From contig OZ020249.1 of NCBI GenBank assembly GCA_963971285.1, positions 1,736,001 to 1,800,000 of the forward strand: a stretch of DNA of 64,000 bases. The letters run 5' to 3'. The DNA comes from Astropecten irregularis. Its lineage: Eukaryota > Echinodermata > Asteroidea > Paxillosida > Astropectinidae. A program made the translations under genes and the position numbers. Position 1 is the first letter of the stretch. The number at the start of each line of letters is the position of its first letter. This document shows positions 53,803-64,000 of the stretch, in pieces. Under the pieces are notes generated by a model that searched no databases, was not told the DNA's origin, and saw only the letters and a program-made list of their open reading frames with translations.

Positions 53803-54129
53803 TAAAGGTTACAGTACAGGAATGGTTTAGTATACACGAACAGAAATATCCACAGTTTTACGTATAACTTTTATATTTGTTGGAATATTTTCGCATGAAA
53901 CGGTGTATTTATCCAGAAATTAATAAAACAAAGACTAAAAACTCGGGGTAAGATCAAAATCATTCTTCATGTTTCATAAGAAAATATTGAGTCGGGTTTT
54001 CGCTATTTTCTCGTGACTCGGATGTCCGATTGAGCTCACATTTTCACAGATTTTTATTATTTCATGTACATGTTTGATCAGACAAAGTATGAGTGATGAT
54101 CTGTGACCTTTACCAATCATGTATTTTAA
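53803..54129 (+). mobile_element. TTAA MITE, subfamily B, containing a duplication breakpoint
   Basis: Starts TAAAGGTTACAGTACAGGAA and ends ACCAATCATGTATTTTAA. The left boundary of the 3141-bp tandem duplication (54030/54031) lies inside it, so the second unit begins with a truncated copy (57172-57270). Confidence 0.8.
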
Positions 54130-54156
54130 ACCGTCGGTTCTTCTGCGGGTGGATTG

Positions 54157-54776
54157 CAATAAGCGGTGTTAAAGCTGTCTATATGCCTTAGCCGGTCTTA
54201 AAGGGCTTGGACCTAGTCGGTCTATAGGTTAGACCATTGCAATGAAGCAGTCTTACTGCTTAGCCAGTCTTAAAAGAGTTAGCCTGCTTGGAGCAGGCTT
54301 AAAGCTGTCTTTGTTTGGAATTTCCCTTACTTGATTGTATGTTGTCATAACTTTTGTTGCTAAAATAGCAATTTCTACTTAGTTGTTGAATATTTAAACA
54401 GAATATCCCTGGGCTGGCAGAGGGGTTCCTGAGAGACAGACTGAATCCTGTGATTAATGTGATAATAATGAGTTATACCGACGAGGGTTTCATTGGGTTT
54501 TTCAATTTTTATTTCCAATTGCGATTCAAGCCGTCCAGCAACATGTGTGATTATACGTGCACACGCTGTTCATACTGTACATGTTACGCACATCACATAC
54601 TGGAAATTTGTCAGTAACCATGGGTGAATCACTTACTCCACAAGGGGCTATGAAAGACTGACTTATTGCAATGGGCTAACTTCGTAGTCTTACCCAAGAC
54701 CGGCTAAGAGAGAAAGTCAGCTTTAGTCTGCATCCTTAAGCCCACCATTTAAGACCGTTTTATTGCAATCCGCCCA
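54157..54776. mobile_element. Inverted-repeat element with TTAAGACCGG-type subterminal repeats (unit 1)
   Basis: GGGTGGATTGCAATAAGCGG at the left is mirrored by the TTTTATTGCAATCCGCCC right end. Interior words such as TTAGCCGGTCTT and its inverse recur on both sides. The second copy is at 57298-57917. Confidence 0.7.
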
Positions 54777-56351
54777 GGTCTATGGTTCTTCTTAGACCGT
54801 CCCCATAGACCTACCTGTTTAGTACTTCAACAATGCATAGCTTGATTTTTGTCCAAAAAAAATATATTAAGACAGATAGGGCCTACAATGAAAGTAATCT
54901 GTGACATTCTGTGAAGTCCCCTACGGACCGACTTTTTGAGAAAACAGTGACTGAAAACCCCACGTGTTTTCTATAATATTTTCACCGTTATTTTTTTAAT
55001 CAAGGATCAAAAATATTTCCGGTCGTTTTTTTACTAATTTCTTGATAAATATACCATTTCAGGCAGAAAAAATATTAACGGTACGTTTCAACCATCACCA
55101 TCTTTATATCCTTAAGTTATAGGTAAATCTGTGAACATTTCTGTTTTGGTTTCCTACCAAAGTATGATAGGCCTACTACATGTACATTTAAGTCTTATAT
55201 AAAGGATTGTCATCATTTTATATGGAATAACGACTACAGCCAATACTCACACGTTTGCGTCATGCTTTAAATAAATAAGTGCGTACTGAAAATTCCATAC
55301 TAAAACAATAGGTTATATCGACCTTAATATTTCTAAAATATTCACAATGCTATTTCAGCTAGAATAATAGCAGCGACAACGGGCCCATTTGAAAGCTAAC
55401 ATACTATAATACATAGACAAGTGTTTTCAGCTGTTGCTGCACAAAATGCACGCTGACAGCACACATTTGTCAATATTTTGCAGTAGGCCTATTGTTTTGT
55501 TGACATTGTCTACAACAGTTGCTTCACCTAATACCAGCTGGTTTCACAGTGTGAAAGAAGTGGACCCACAAGTTACATGTATAAAGAACTCAGTGCATAT
55601 TCCGTGACACCACTGAGCCTACAGATGGTTAGACAATGCTGACTGGGAAATCCGGCCACATTCATTAGTCATTACCATGAATGTACTTCTGTGTACATGA
55701 CCAATTGGATTTTTTGTTCCTAAAACGACAACAGCAGCAATATAATGTGTAATAACTTATATAAATTACATGTACATAATGTTCACATCACTACAAAATG
55801 TTATCTAGCACTTTCTAGACAAATTAAAGCTAATAGCACCAATAAATTCACGTAATATAGCACCAAAACTGATAGAATATATATTCATAAGTTACCTGTA
55901 CAAGATTAAAACATCAATAGAAAAATACAAGTTGGCGAAAGCAAATATAATAAGTTCATGCTGCAGTTTATAGCAGCTAAAACAGTCATTGAACATGATT
56001 TCAATTGGGATTTCAATTGGTACAATAAATAGGAACAGCAGTTATATAATTACATGTATAATGTTAATGTTGAACAGTTTGACATATTAATCACTTATAA
56101 GACTGTTATTCCCACAGACGTTCTAGATCGTTAATTGCACAGGGATGTTCCAGTTTATTTCCATGCAGGTATACATGTACTCACCCTTTCCCAAACCAAA
56201 CCAGTGGTGGGAAATGCCGAAAAGGTGCTAACTTTCCAAGTATATGTTTATCTGTTATAATATGTAATAAAGTCCTTTATTATGGAATATCAACGTGTGG
56301 AGATCGTCTTGCTGTTGGCTTGTGTACGAATCCCATGCAACACACTACCTC

Positions 56352-56472
56352 CTAGCCAAAGCTCTCTTTGTTGTAATGAAACCTGGTTTTATGTCGGTTC
56401 CACACATTGCAGTGCTTGTGAACACGTTGGGAGAGTTTCTTTGGTCCACACACAAACACTCCTACATTGGAC
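56352..56472 (-). CDS. NOX4-like terminal exon, distal duplicate (unit 1)
   Basis: Identical in coding sequence to 59493-59613: acceptor AATGTTTCAG, 39 codons ending YNKESFG, then TAG at 56352-56354. A downstream AATAAA (56276-56281) is also kept. The only nearby difference from the proximal copy is one base just after the stop codon. It could serve as an alternative last exon if the transcript reads through the proximal poly(A) site. Confidence 0.85.
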
Positions 56473-56536
56473 CTGAAACATTAAAAGTAACAAGAAATGT
56501 ATTCAACATACTATGAAATTCAATAACAGCCTCTAC

Positions 56537-56835
56537 CAGGCGCGGTTCTACGGGGGGGCTAGGGGGGGCTGTAGCCCCCCAAAAATTTTGTCTAGCACCC
56601 CCAAAAAAATGCAAATGAAAAAAAAAATTCTTGAAAATACTGGATTTTTTCAGTTATTAAGCGCAAATTACATAAAAAACGCGTTGTTTGGGCTATAATG
56701 TGCATGTTTTTCGACCCCTAATAAGACATAGCAGAAGCGAGTGTTAGAAGAACCCAAAATATTGGGTCTTCTAGCCCCCCCAAAAATAATGGCTCTTCTA
56801 GCCCCCCAAAAATTTTGACTCTAGAACCGCGCCTG
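56537..56835. mobile_element. hAT-type MITE, 299 bp (unit 1)
   Basis: Ends CAGGCGCGGTTCTA and TAGAACCGCGCCTG, with an exact 8-bp target duplication GCCTCTAC at 56529-56536 and 56836-56843. Rich in CCCCCC/AAAA runs; no ORF. Confidence 0.92.
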
Positions 56836-57041
56836 GCCTCTACATAAGGTAAAGTAGATTGATATATGTCTCTAAACTTGAAGATGTCATTTAATTTTCA
56901 GAATACCCTGATTGATGAGAAATAAAGGATTAAGTCAATGGAACAGCCAATGATTAACTTCATATGCTATCTTCGTGAAATAACCACAAGGGAAACTGAC
57001 TGAGTTATTTTAAGTCATTGAAAAGTGAACAAAGAAAAATT

Positions 57042-57113
57042 GACTGGAGCGGGATTCGAACCGGCGACCTCCTGAACACCGTACAGGCGCTCTACCAACT
57101 GAGCCATCCAGCC
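57042..57113 (-). repeat. tRNA-like module (unit 1)
   Basis: Identical to the module at 60183-60254; its partner arm is absent here because the duplication boundary falls at 57171. Confidence 0.85.
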
Positions 57114-59416
57114 CTATGTTGGTGGTGACCCCAATAGTCAACAGCATTGTTGCGTGTATCATTGAAACGATTGAGCTCACATTTTCACAGATTTTTATTA
57201 TTTCATGTACATGTTTGATCAGACAAAGTATGAGTGATGATCTGTGACCTTTACCAATCATGTATTTTAAACCGTCGGTTCTTCTGCGGGTGGATTGCAA
57301 TAAGCGGTGTTAAAGCTGTCTATATGCCTTAGCCGGTCTTAAAGGGCTTGGACCTAGTCGGTCTATAGGTTAGACCATTGCAATGAAGCAGTCTTACTGC
57401 TTAGCCAGTCTTAAAAGAGTTAGCCTGCTTGGAGCAGGCTTAAAGCTGTCTTTGTTTGGAATTTCCCTTACTTGATTGTATGTTGTCATAACTTTTGTTG
57501 CTAAAATAGCAATTTCTACTTAGTTGTTGAATATTTAAACAGAATATCCCTGGGCTGGCAGAGGGGTTCCTGAGAGACAGACTGAATCCTGTGATTAATG
57601 TGATAATAATGAGTTATACCGACGAGGGTTTCATTGGGTTTTTCAATTTGTATTTCCAATTGCGATTCAAGCCGTCCAGCAACATGTGTGATTATACGTG
57701 CACACGCTGTTCATACTGTACATGTTACGCACATCACATACTGGAAATTTGTCAGTAACCATGGGTGAATCACTTACTCCACAAGGGGCTATGAAAGACT
57801 GACTTATTGCAATGGGCTAACTTCGTAGTCTTACCCAAGACCGGCTAAGAGAGAAAGTCAGCTTTAGTCTGCATCCTTAAGCCCACCATTTAAGACCGTT
57901 TTATTGCAATCCGCCCAGGTCTATGGTTCTTCTTAGACCGTCCCCATAGACCTACCTGTTTAGTACTTCAACAATGCATAGCTTGATTTTTGTCCAAAAA
58001 AAATATATTAAGACAGATAGGGCCTACAATGAAAGTAATCTGTGACATTCTGTGAAGTCCCCTACGGACCGACTTTTTGAGAAAACAGTGACTGAAAACC
58101 CCACGTGTTTTCTATAATATTTTCACCGTTATTTTTTTAATCAAGGATCAAAAATATTTCCGGTCGTTTTTTTACTAATTTCTTGATAAATATACCATTT
58201 CAGGCAGAAAAAATATTAACGGTACGTTTCAACCATCACCATCTTTATATCCTTAAGTTATAGGTAAATCTGTGAACATTTCTGTTTTGGTTTCCTACCA
58301 AAGTATGATAGGCCTACTACATGTACATTTAAGTCTTATATAAAGGATTGTCATCATTTTATATGGAATAACGACTACAGCCAATACTCACACGTTTGCG
58401 TCATGCTTTAAATAAATAAGTGCGTACTGAAAATTCCATACTAAAACAATAGGTTATATCGACCTTAATATTTCTAAAATATTCACAATGCTATTTCAGC
58501 TAGAATAATAGCAGCGACAACGGGCCCATTTGAAAGCTAACATACTATAATACATAGACAAGTGTTTTCAGCTGTTGCTGCACAAAATGCACGCTGACAG
58601 CACACATTTGTCAATATTTTGCAGTAGGCCTATTGTTTTGTTGACATTGTCTACAACAGTTGCTTCACCTAATACCAGCTGGTTTCACAGTGTGAAAGAA
58701 GTGGACCCACAAGTTACATGTATAAAGAACTCAGTGCATATTCCGTGACACCACTGAGCCTACAGATGGTTAGACAATGCTGACTGGGAAATCCGGCCAC
58801 ATTCATTAGTCATTACCATGAATGTACTTCTGTGTACATGACCAATTGGATTTTTTGTTCCTAAAACGACAACAGCAGCAATATAATGTGTAATAACTTA
58901 TATAAATTACATGTACATAATGTTCACATCACTACAAAATGTTATCTAGCACTTTCTAGACAAATTAAAGCTAATAGCACCAATAAATTCACGTAATATA
59001 GCACCAAAACTGATAGAATATATATTCATAAGTTACCTGTACAAGATTAAAACATCAATAGAAAAATACAAGTTGGCGAAAGCAAATATAATAAGTTCAT
59101 GCTGCAGTTTATAGCAGCTAAAACAGTCATTGAACATGATTTCAATTGGGATTTCAATTGGTACAATAAATAGGAACAGCAGTTATATAATTACATGTAT
59201 AATGTTAATGTTGAACAGTTTGACATATTAATCACTTATAAGACTGTTATTCCCACAGACGTTCTAGATCGTTAATTGCACAGGGATGTTCCAGTTTATT
59301 TCCATGCAGGTATACATGTACTCACCCTTTCCCAAACCAAACCAGTGGTGGGAAATGCCGAAAAGGTGCTAACTTTCCAAGTATATGTTTATCTGTTATA
59401 ATATGTAATAAAGTCC

Positions 59417-59422
59417 TTTATT
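59417..59422 (-). terminator. Poly(A) signal AATAAA of the NOX4-like gene
   Basis: AATAAA on the minus strand, 71 bases after the proximal stop codon. The same signal follows the distal copy at 56276-56281. Confidence 0.7.
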
Positions 59423-59492
59423 ATGGAATATCAACGTGTGGAGATCGTCTTGCTGTTGGCTTGTGTACGAATCCCATGCAACACACTACCTT

Positions 59493-62400
59493 CTAGCCAA
59501 AGCTCTCTTTGTTGTAATGAAACCTGGTTTTATGTCGGTTCCACACATTGCAGTGCTTGTGAACACGTTGGGAGAGTTTCTTTGGTCCACACACAAACAC
59601 TCCTACATTGGACCTGAAACATTAAAAGTAACAAGAAATGTATTCAACATACTATGAAATTCAATAACAGCCTCTACCAGGCGCGGTTCTACGGGGGGGC
59701 TAGGGGGGGCTGTAGCCCCCCAAAAATTTTGTCTAGCACCCCCAAAAAAATGCAAATGAAAAAAAAAATTCTTGAAAATACTGGATTTTTTCAGTTATTA
59801 AGCGCAAATTACATAAAAAACGCGTTGTTTGGGCTATAATGTGCATGTTTTTCGACCCCTAATAAGACATAGCAGAAGCGAGTGTTAGAAGAACCCAAAA
59901 TATTGGGTCTTCTAGCCCCCCAAAAAATAATGGCTCTTCTAGCCCCCCAAAAATTTTGACTCTAGAACCGCGCCTGGCCTCTACATAAGGTAAAGTAGAT
60001 TGATATATGTCTCTAAACTTGAAGATGTCATTTAATTTTCAGAATACCCTGATTGATGAGAAATAAAGGATTAAGTCAATGGAACAGCCAATGATTAACT
60101 TCATATGCTATCTTCGTGAAATAACCACAAGGGAAACTGACTGAGTTATTTTAAGTCATTGAAAAGTGAACAAAGAAAAATTGACTGGAGCGGGATTCGA
60201 ACCGGCGACCTCCTGAACACCGTACAGGCGCTCTACCAACTGAGCCATCCAGCCCTATGTTGGTGGTGACCCCAATAGTCAACAGCATTGTTGCGTGTAT
60301 CATTGAAACGATCCCTGGGGTGTGGCGGTGTGTGCGTGGTTTCATGGCTTCTGACTGCCAAACGAACAAAGATAGTTGACTATTGGGGTCACCACCAACA
60401 TAGGGCTGGATGGCTCAGTTGGTAGAGCGCCTATACGGTGTTCAGGAGGTCGCCGGTTCGAATCCCGCTCCAGTCAATTTTTCTTTGTTCACTTTTCAAT
60501 GACTTCATATGCTATCATAATATATGGTATACTTTGGGTATTCAGAGTTGCATGAACAAGTTTATTACAGCAACATCAAATATAGAGTGCAGGAATCTGT
60601 CACTTTATAAATTCTGGCAAATATGTCCTATATGGAAATGTCGTATTTGAGACTAATGCATTAAAATGTAATATCAAACTTTGGTTTTTATCAAAGAAGT
60701 CCAGATTCAGGGGAAAAATATAAAGGAAGATACAGTCACCGTCATCTGTGAAAATTTCAGTCCCATACGTTGCCCACTTTTATAGAAAACAATATTTCTT
60801 AAGTCTTTTCTCTTTTTATGTTTGATCTGGTTTTACTCTTTTCTGGATAAATACAGTATTTCAGGCAGAACAATTTTAACAGTATGTTGCTTCCAGCACC
60901 ATCTTTACACCCTGTAAGTTATGGGCAAATCTGTGGAGATTTCTGTGTCGGTATGCTACCAAAGTATGATACTACCTTTAACAACATCCGAAACACATCA
61001 ACTCCTTTGGATGTCAGTACGGTAATAACATTTAAAAATACTAAAGCAATGTGTATAAAGTCTGGTAAAAACATTAACAAATTGTAATTTGTTATTTTGT
61101 TATTTGTTACCACTGATTTTGATGATTTTCACAGGTTACTTTATGTACATTGAAAACTAAATTGACAAGATAACTACCCAACCACCCCCCAAAGAAAAAA
61201 ATAAAATTGTGGCACAGAATCACATCATTACAATTAGATGTCCAGGTTAAAAAAAAAACCTTTGAAGATCAACACTAATTAATATTCATAACTGTCTCAG
61301 TTGTGTTTACAACAGACACAAGGATGATGGCACACAAGTATCCAATCAATGATAAGCTGTTAATCTGCTCATAATAATTACCCTGGATTGCATATTGTAA
61401 CCTCATTGAAGATTTGCTTGAAGTTAGGCCTTCCCCAGTCTACTCGGCTGAAGATCAAGCTCTCTGCAGCAGACCTACTCACCAGGTCTGGTGATTTGCT
61501 ACCAGTAACAAACATCCGAATGGTAAGTAGATCAGGCCTGTTTGATGCCCAAAGCTATCGGAAAAGAATCGTCAATAATTATTATTATTGTTAAATGGAA
61601 TGAAATTTCTTGATTGAACTGTAATTGAAGCGAGAAAGTTCCGAAATTTTGTTTCATTTCAGGCACCTTTTTATAAAATCCAACTATACAGTCACCAAAT
61701 CGCATGCTTCATCAACTGAAAGGTGTATATCTTATTTACTATATGTACCAGTGAAAAACAACATTTCCCACCAATATAATAATAATATTTACTGCCTTCA
61801 TTTGACCAAAACAAACCCCAGAAAGTGTTCATCATTGCTTTGGTGATATGTCTATGCTGTGGGGACTAAATGAGACTTTTAGAGCATTGCAAATATTGTA
61901 TGTTCCTTTGGGATTTACCAGTAGTTTATATCTCCACCCATAACTCTTCAAAACAATTTAATAAAAAATAGACTCTTGTGGTTTGACCAACTATAAGTCA
62001 TTGTTAAACCAACGATTCAATAAATGAAAAGGAACTTGTAAATGTGAATGTTTCTCTGAATGAATATGTTTACCTTGTGATGAAGTTGGGCTAAACTCCT
62101 TGTAAACCACTCAAAGCTCTGGACATTTCTGCACACCCATATGAAATACAGTCTGCGTAACTTGCTGCTTTCACACTCAGAGTCACTAAATAATGAATAA
62201 GATTGAAGTTACAAACATTTAGAATAATTTAATGTATATTTCATGATTAAATTTCATTTCATTTCAATTCAAGTTGGTTTATTAAAAATTCTAACTTCGC
62301 GGCCACAGGACCGAATTGCGTTTAGAATTTACAAATACATTTTTAAAAAATTACATGATTAAAAGGGGATGAAACATATAGAGTTAATTTAAGAATAATT

Positions 62401-63756
62401 AAAAATGGGAATTGTTTAAAAGGCGGATAAGATAGGGAATTGCACTCTTCTGCATCCGATTGGTTTTACATCGCAGCTCTGTATGTCGTCGGGTGTTAGT
62501 AGATCTAGATGGCCTAGTATTTGTAGTTTCAGGGGGAAGGAATTGCCTAAATTGAATAGTGTTCTTCAATGTTTTATTGATAAAAGAAACACATAAGGAC
62601 ACACTACGTTCCTCCAAATAGACCAAATTAACCACAGATAAAACATCCTCATATGTCGTGTACTCATGACCCATGATAATGCGTAAAGCACGCTTTTGCA
62701 CACGCTCAATGCATATTTTATCATAATTTGTAAGTGCGCCACTCCAAACGGGTGCTGCATACTCAGTAACAGGCCTGACAAAGCTAGTGTATATTGTCTT
62801 TAAATCCTGTCGTGGGAGACCATGGCGTTTCAAGACTCGTAACATGTGAATTCTACTGCATGCTTTTTTTGTCATTCTTTGCACTTGTTTAGACCATTTA
62901 AGATCACTTTGAATAATAACTCCTAACATTTTAGCTTCATTCACTGTAGCAAGGTCATGATCAGCAATTTTCAAAGATGGATAATCAGGAGGGTTACGCA
63001 TGAACTAAAATTCTATTTTAAAACATTTGGCTGGGTTAAGTTTCATTTGTTTGACAGCTTCTTAAAGATGCAGTTTTCAAAAATGGGGTACACAGATGCA
63101 AAGATGCAAAGCTTGTGTAATATCTTCCTTTCATTTTTGTTCAAAGTAATAAACTCTTCCAAATCCATTATCAACCATATTGATGACATTTGAAGAAATG
63201 AAAACTTTTGATGTGAACATTATCAGATGATAAGTATGGTTTGAAGCTTTGCATAGTGGAGAGACTAGAATGAGTAAGACTTGCGGTGACACCATTGTAT
63301 AATACTCTTTTAGAAAGATGTGTGGTCCTGAAAATGACCGATGAGAGTGTGTTCTCGACGTTTCAACTAGTGTGCTCTAGTCGTCCTCAGGAGAGAGAGG
63401 ACGACTAGAGCACACTGGTCGAAACGTCAAGAACACACTCTCATCGGTCATTTTCAGGACCACACATCTTTCTAAAAGAGTATTATACAATGGTGTCACC
63501 GCAAGTCTTACTCATTCTTTTATCAGATGAAGGTCAAGCCAGTGCCTAGTAAAGAGAAAAGGAGAAAGAAAACCAATCTAAACAGAATAGTTAAGGTTAG
63601 GGATTTCCTTTTCAAAAGAAAACAAATTATACTCACAGGAGTGAATTTAAAACAGCAGCAAAAGGGGTGACGCCAACTCCTCCTGCTATGCATATACTAG
63701 TATTATAACGAAATACATCCTCACTGGCACTGCCAAATGGTCCATCTATTGTAAAC
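59493..63756 (-). CDS. NOX4-like: NOX4-like NADPH oxidase, last four exons
   Basis: C-terminal part of a membrane NADPH oxidase that moves electrons from NADPH through FAD and haem to oxygen. Exons on the minus strand: 63637-63756, 62074-62185, 61382-61554, 59493-59613, in one frame (175 residues plus a split first codon, stop TAG). Motifs in order: DGPFGSASEDVF and AGGVGVTPFAAVLNSLL (NADPH-binding), LRRLYFIWVCRNVQSFEWF, NRPDLLTIRMF and DWGRPNFKQIF, VGVFVCGPKKLS (nicotinamide-site CGP), and the final YNKESFG. Human NOX4, from memory, reads KLRRLYFIWVCRDIQSFRWF, NRPDYVNIQLYL and YNKESFS, closer than NOX2 or DUOX. Upstream exons (transmembrane haem and FAD domains) lie beyond 64000. A LINE fragment lies in the intron 62186-63636. 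Confidence 0.92.
59678..59976. mobile_element. hAT-type MITE, 299 bp (unit 2)
   Basis: Copy of 56537-56835 with the same GCCTCTAC flanks (59670-59677, 59977-59984), duplicated along with the surrounding unit and not an independent insertion. Confidence 0.92.
60183..60254 (-). repeat. 72-nt tRNA-like module, opposite arm
   Basis: Same module as 60404-60475 with one visible base change in the anticodon stem (CCTGT versus CCTAT). Confidence 0.8.
60404..60475 (+). repeat. 72-nt tRNA-like module (cloverleaf, probably non-functional)
   Basis: A seven-pair acceptor stem GGCTGGA/TCCAGTC (one G-T), D-stem GCTC/GAGC, T-loop TTCGAAT with four of five stem pairs, and a seven-base anticodon loop ACGGTGT whose centre GGT would read as threonine. 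Position 33 is C instead of the universal T and the anticodon stem is weak. It is repeated in transposon arms. Treated as tRNA-derived repeat, not a tRNA gene. The A and B boxes are intact enough for Pol III. Confidence 0.75.
60661..60981 (-). mobile_element. TTAA MITE, subfamily A
   Basis: TTAA at 60661-60664 and 60978-60981. Ends with CCAAAGTATGATACTACCTT; the interior is the reverse complement of 11947-12303. Lies in the last intron of the NOX4-like gene. Confidence 0.8.
62250..63065 (-). pseudogene. LINE 3' fragment (RT C-terminal region) in a NOX4-like intron
   Basis: A 200-codon minus-strand frame (62399-63001) reads AKMLGVIIQSDLKWSKQVQR, KKACSRIHMLRVLKR, TIYTSFVRPVTEYAAPVWSG and VQKRALRIIMG, the region after the RT palm in many LINEs. 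An upstream MKLNPAKCFKIEF is in another frame, ending in a stop. The 3' end (about 62250) has short ATGAA-type repeats. 5'-truncated, in the same orientation as the host gene. Confidence 0.85.
63268..63518. mobile_element. Near-perfect inverted repeat, 120-bp arms, 10-base loop
   Basis: Left arm 63268-63387, loop CAGGAGAGAG, right arm 63398-63517. Only a few mismatches are seen (for example CTCGACGTTTCAACTAG against the inverse of CTGGTCGAAACGTCAAG). Outer ends AGAATGAGTAAGACTTGCGG and CCGCAAGTCTTACTCATTCT. It lies in an intron of the NOX4-like gene, about 120 bases from the exon ending at 63637. Confidence 0.9.
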
Positions 63757-64000
63757 CTATCCAAACAAAGAAATTTAAATATAAGTATCCTGCACAATGA
63801 ATCATTCAATTTGCATATGAAATACGGCCACTAAATAAGGGTAGAAAATTGTGGGACGTCTTTAGGATGGTTTTGGGGTCATTTGAGTTGCCCATACTTG
63901 TCACGTATGTGAAATGAAGACCTGTATATTTTCAGTGGAGAGGGCATTTAAGGAGTAAGATATAAGTACCAGTCTGATGTGGGAAATTGATGGACTGTAC
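63757..64000. other. NOX4-like intron to window end
   Basis: No further exon recognised. Confidence 0.4.

Larger units (their letters stand above)
54031..60312. repeat. 3141-bp tandem duplication (two units)
   Basis: Unit 1 is 54031-57171 and unit 2 is 57172-60312. They match base for base at an offset of 3141 with about three differences seen: one base near 54509/57650, C/T at 56348/59489, and a one-base shift in a C/A run near 56779/59920. Both units contain the NOX4-like terminal exon, the 299-bp hAT MITE, an A-type MITE and a tRNA-like arm. The junction shares the 4-mer CGAT with both outer boundaries. Confidence 0.95.
60115..60510. mobile_element. Foldback element with tRNA-like modules in both arms
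   Basis: Left arm carries a tRNA-like module at 60183-60254 on the minus strand, right arm one at 60404-60475 on the plus strand. Outer arms AAGTCATTGAAAAGTGAACA and TGTTCACTTTTCAATGACTT are mirrored, as are TTGGTGGTGACCCCAATAGT and ACTATTGGGGTCACCACCAA inside. The spacer is about 90 bases. The duplication boundary at 60312 lies in the spacer. Confidence 0.85.

Noticed and set aside
56282-56516. Plus-strand open frames of 64 and 73 codons (and copies at 59423-59657)
   Set aside because: They are antisense shadows of the NOX4-like terminal exon, which reads on the minus strand with a splice acceptor and family motifs.
60404-60475. Functional tRNA-Thr gene
   Set aside because: The cloverleaf fits loosely but position 33 is C, the anticodon stem is weak, and the module recurs in both arms of transposon-like foldbacks.

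Overview
The window is animal nuclear DNA: multi-exon genes with GT-AG introns, four host gene loci whose proteins are metazoan (FANCA, galactose-3-O-sulfotransferase, GPI-anchored CD73-type 5'-nucleotidase, NOX4-type NADPH oxidase), and a dense load of eukaryotic transposons. The abundant TACATGTA and TAGGCCTA words and the gene set suggest a marine invertebrate deuterostome, most likely an echinoderm. That placement is inference; no species can be named from the sequence alone. All exon models below were built by eye from splice sites, reading phase and remembered family sequences.

Layout. 155-10709 (+): the last 15 exons of FANCA (about 709 residues), with introns holding a tRNA-like foldback, a mariner remnant and other inverted-repeat elements. 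13038-14172 (-): catalytic exon of a Gal3ST-type sulfotransferase. 14521-23822 (-): a 9.3 kb Ty3/gypsy LTR retrotransposon with both LTRs, a tRNA-Leu primer site, a 4-bp target duplication, an open gag, a frameshifted pol and two extra 3' ORFs, one with C2H2 zinc fingers. 23827-36170: repeat-rich interval with an orphan exon on each strand, a LINE fragment and a 4.46 kb CACTA-like element (27223-31684) carrying nested elements. 36171-43843 (+): a complete eight-exon 5'-nucleotidase of 577 residues; its metal site is intact but several substrate-site positions differ from human CD73. 44612-45512: a large foldback. About 45990-49690: a 3.7 kb, almost G-free (+ strand) minisatellite with a 25-bp unit, whose very long open frames are not genes. 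51350-53381: a hAT-like element with an exact 8-bp target duplication. 54031-60312: a 3141-bp unit present twice in tandem, nearly identical. 56352-63756 (-): the 3' end of a NOX4-like gene; its final coding exon lies inside the duplicated unit, so the gene has two intact candidate terminal exons.

The host genes do not form a pathway; they are separate loci (DNA-crosslink repair, glycan sulfation, extracellular nucleotide hydrolysis, ROS production). What links the window is transposon activity. At least two TTAA-flanked MITE subfamilies occur in more than a dozen copies, and elements abut splice sites or rearrangement breakpoints in three of the four genes. The observations most worth following are the duplicated NOX4 terminal exon, the altered substrate pocket of the 5'-nucleotidase, and the zinc-finger accessory ORF of the gypsy element.
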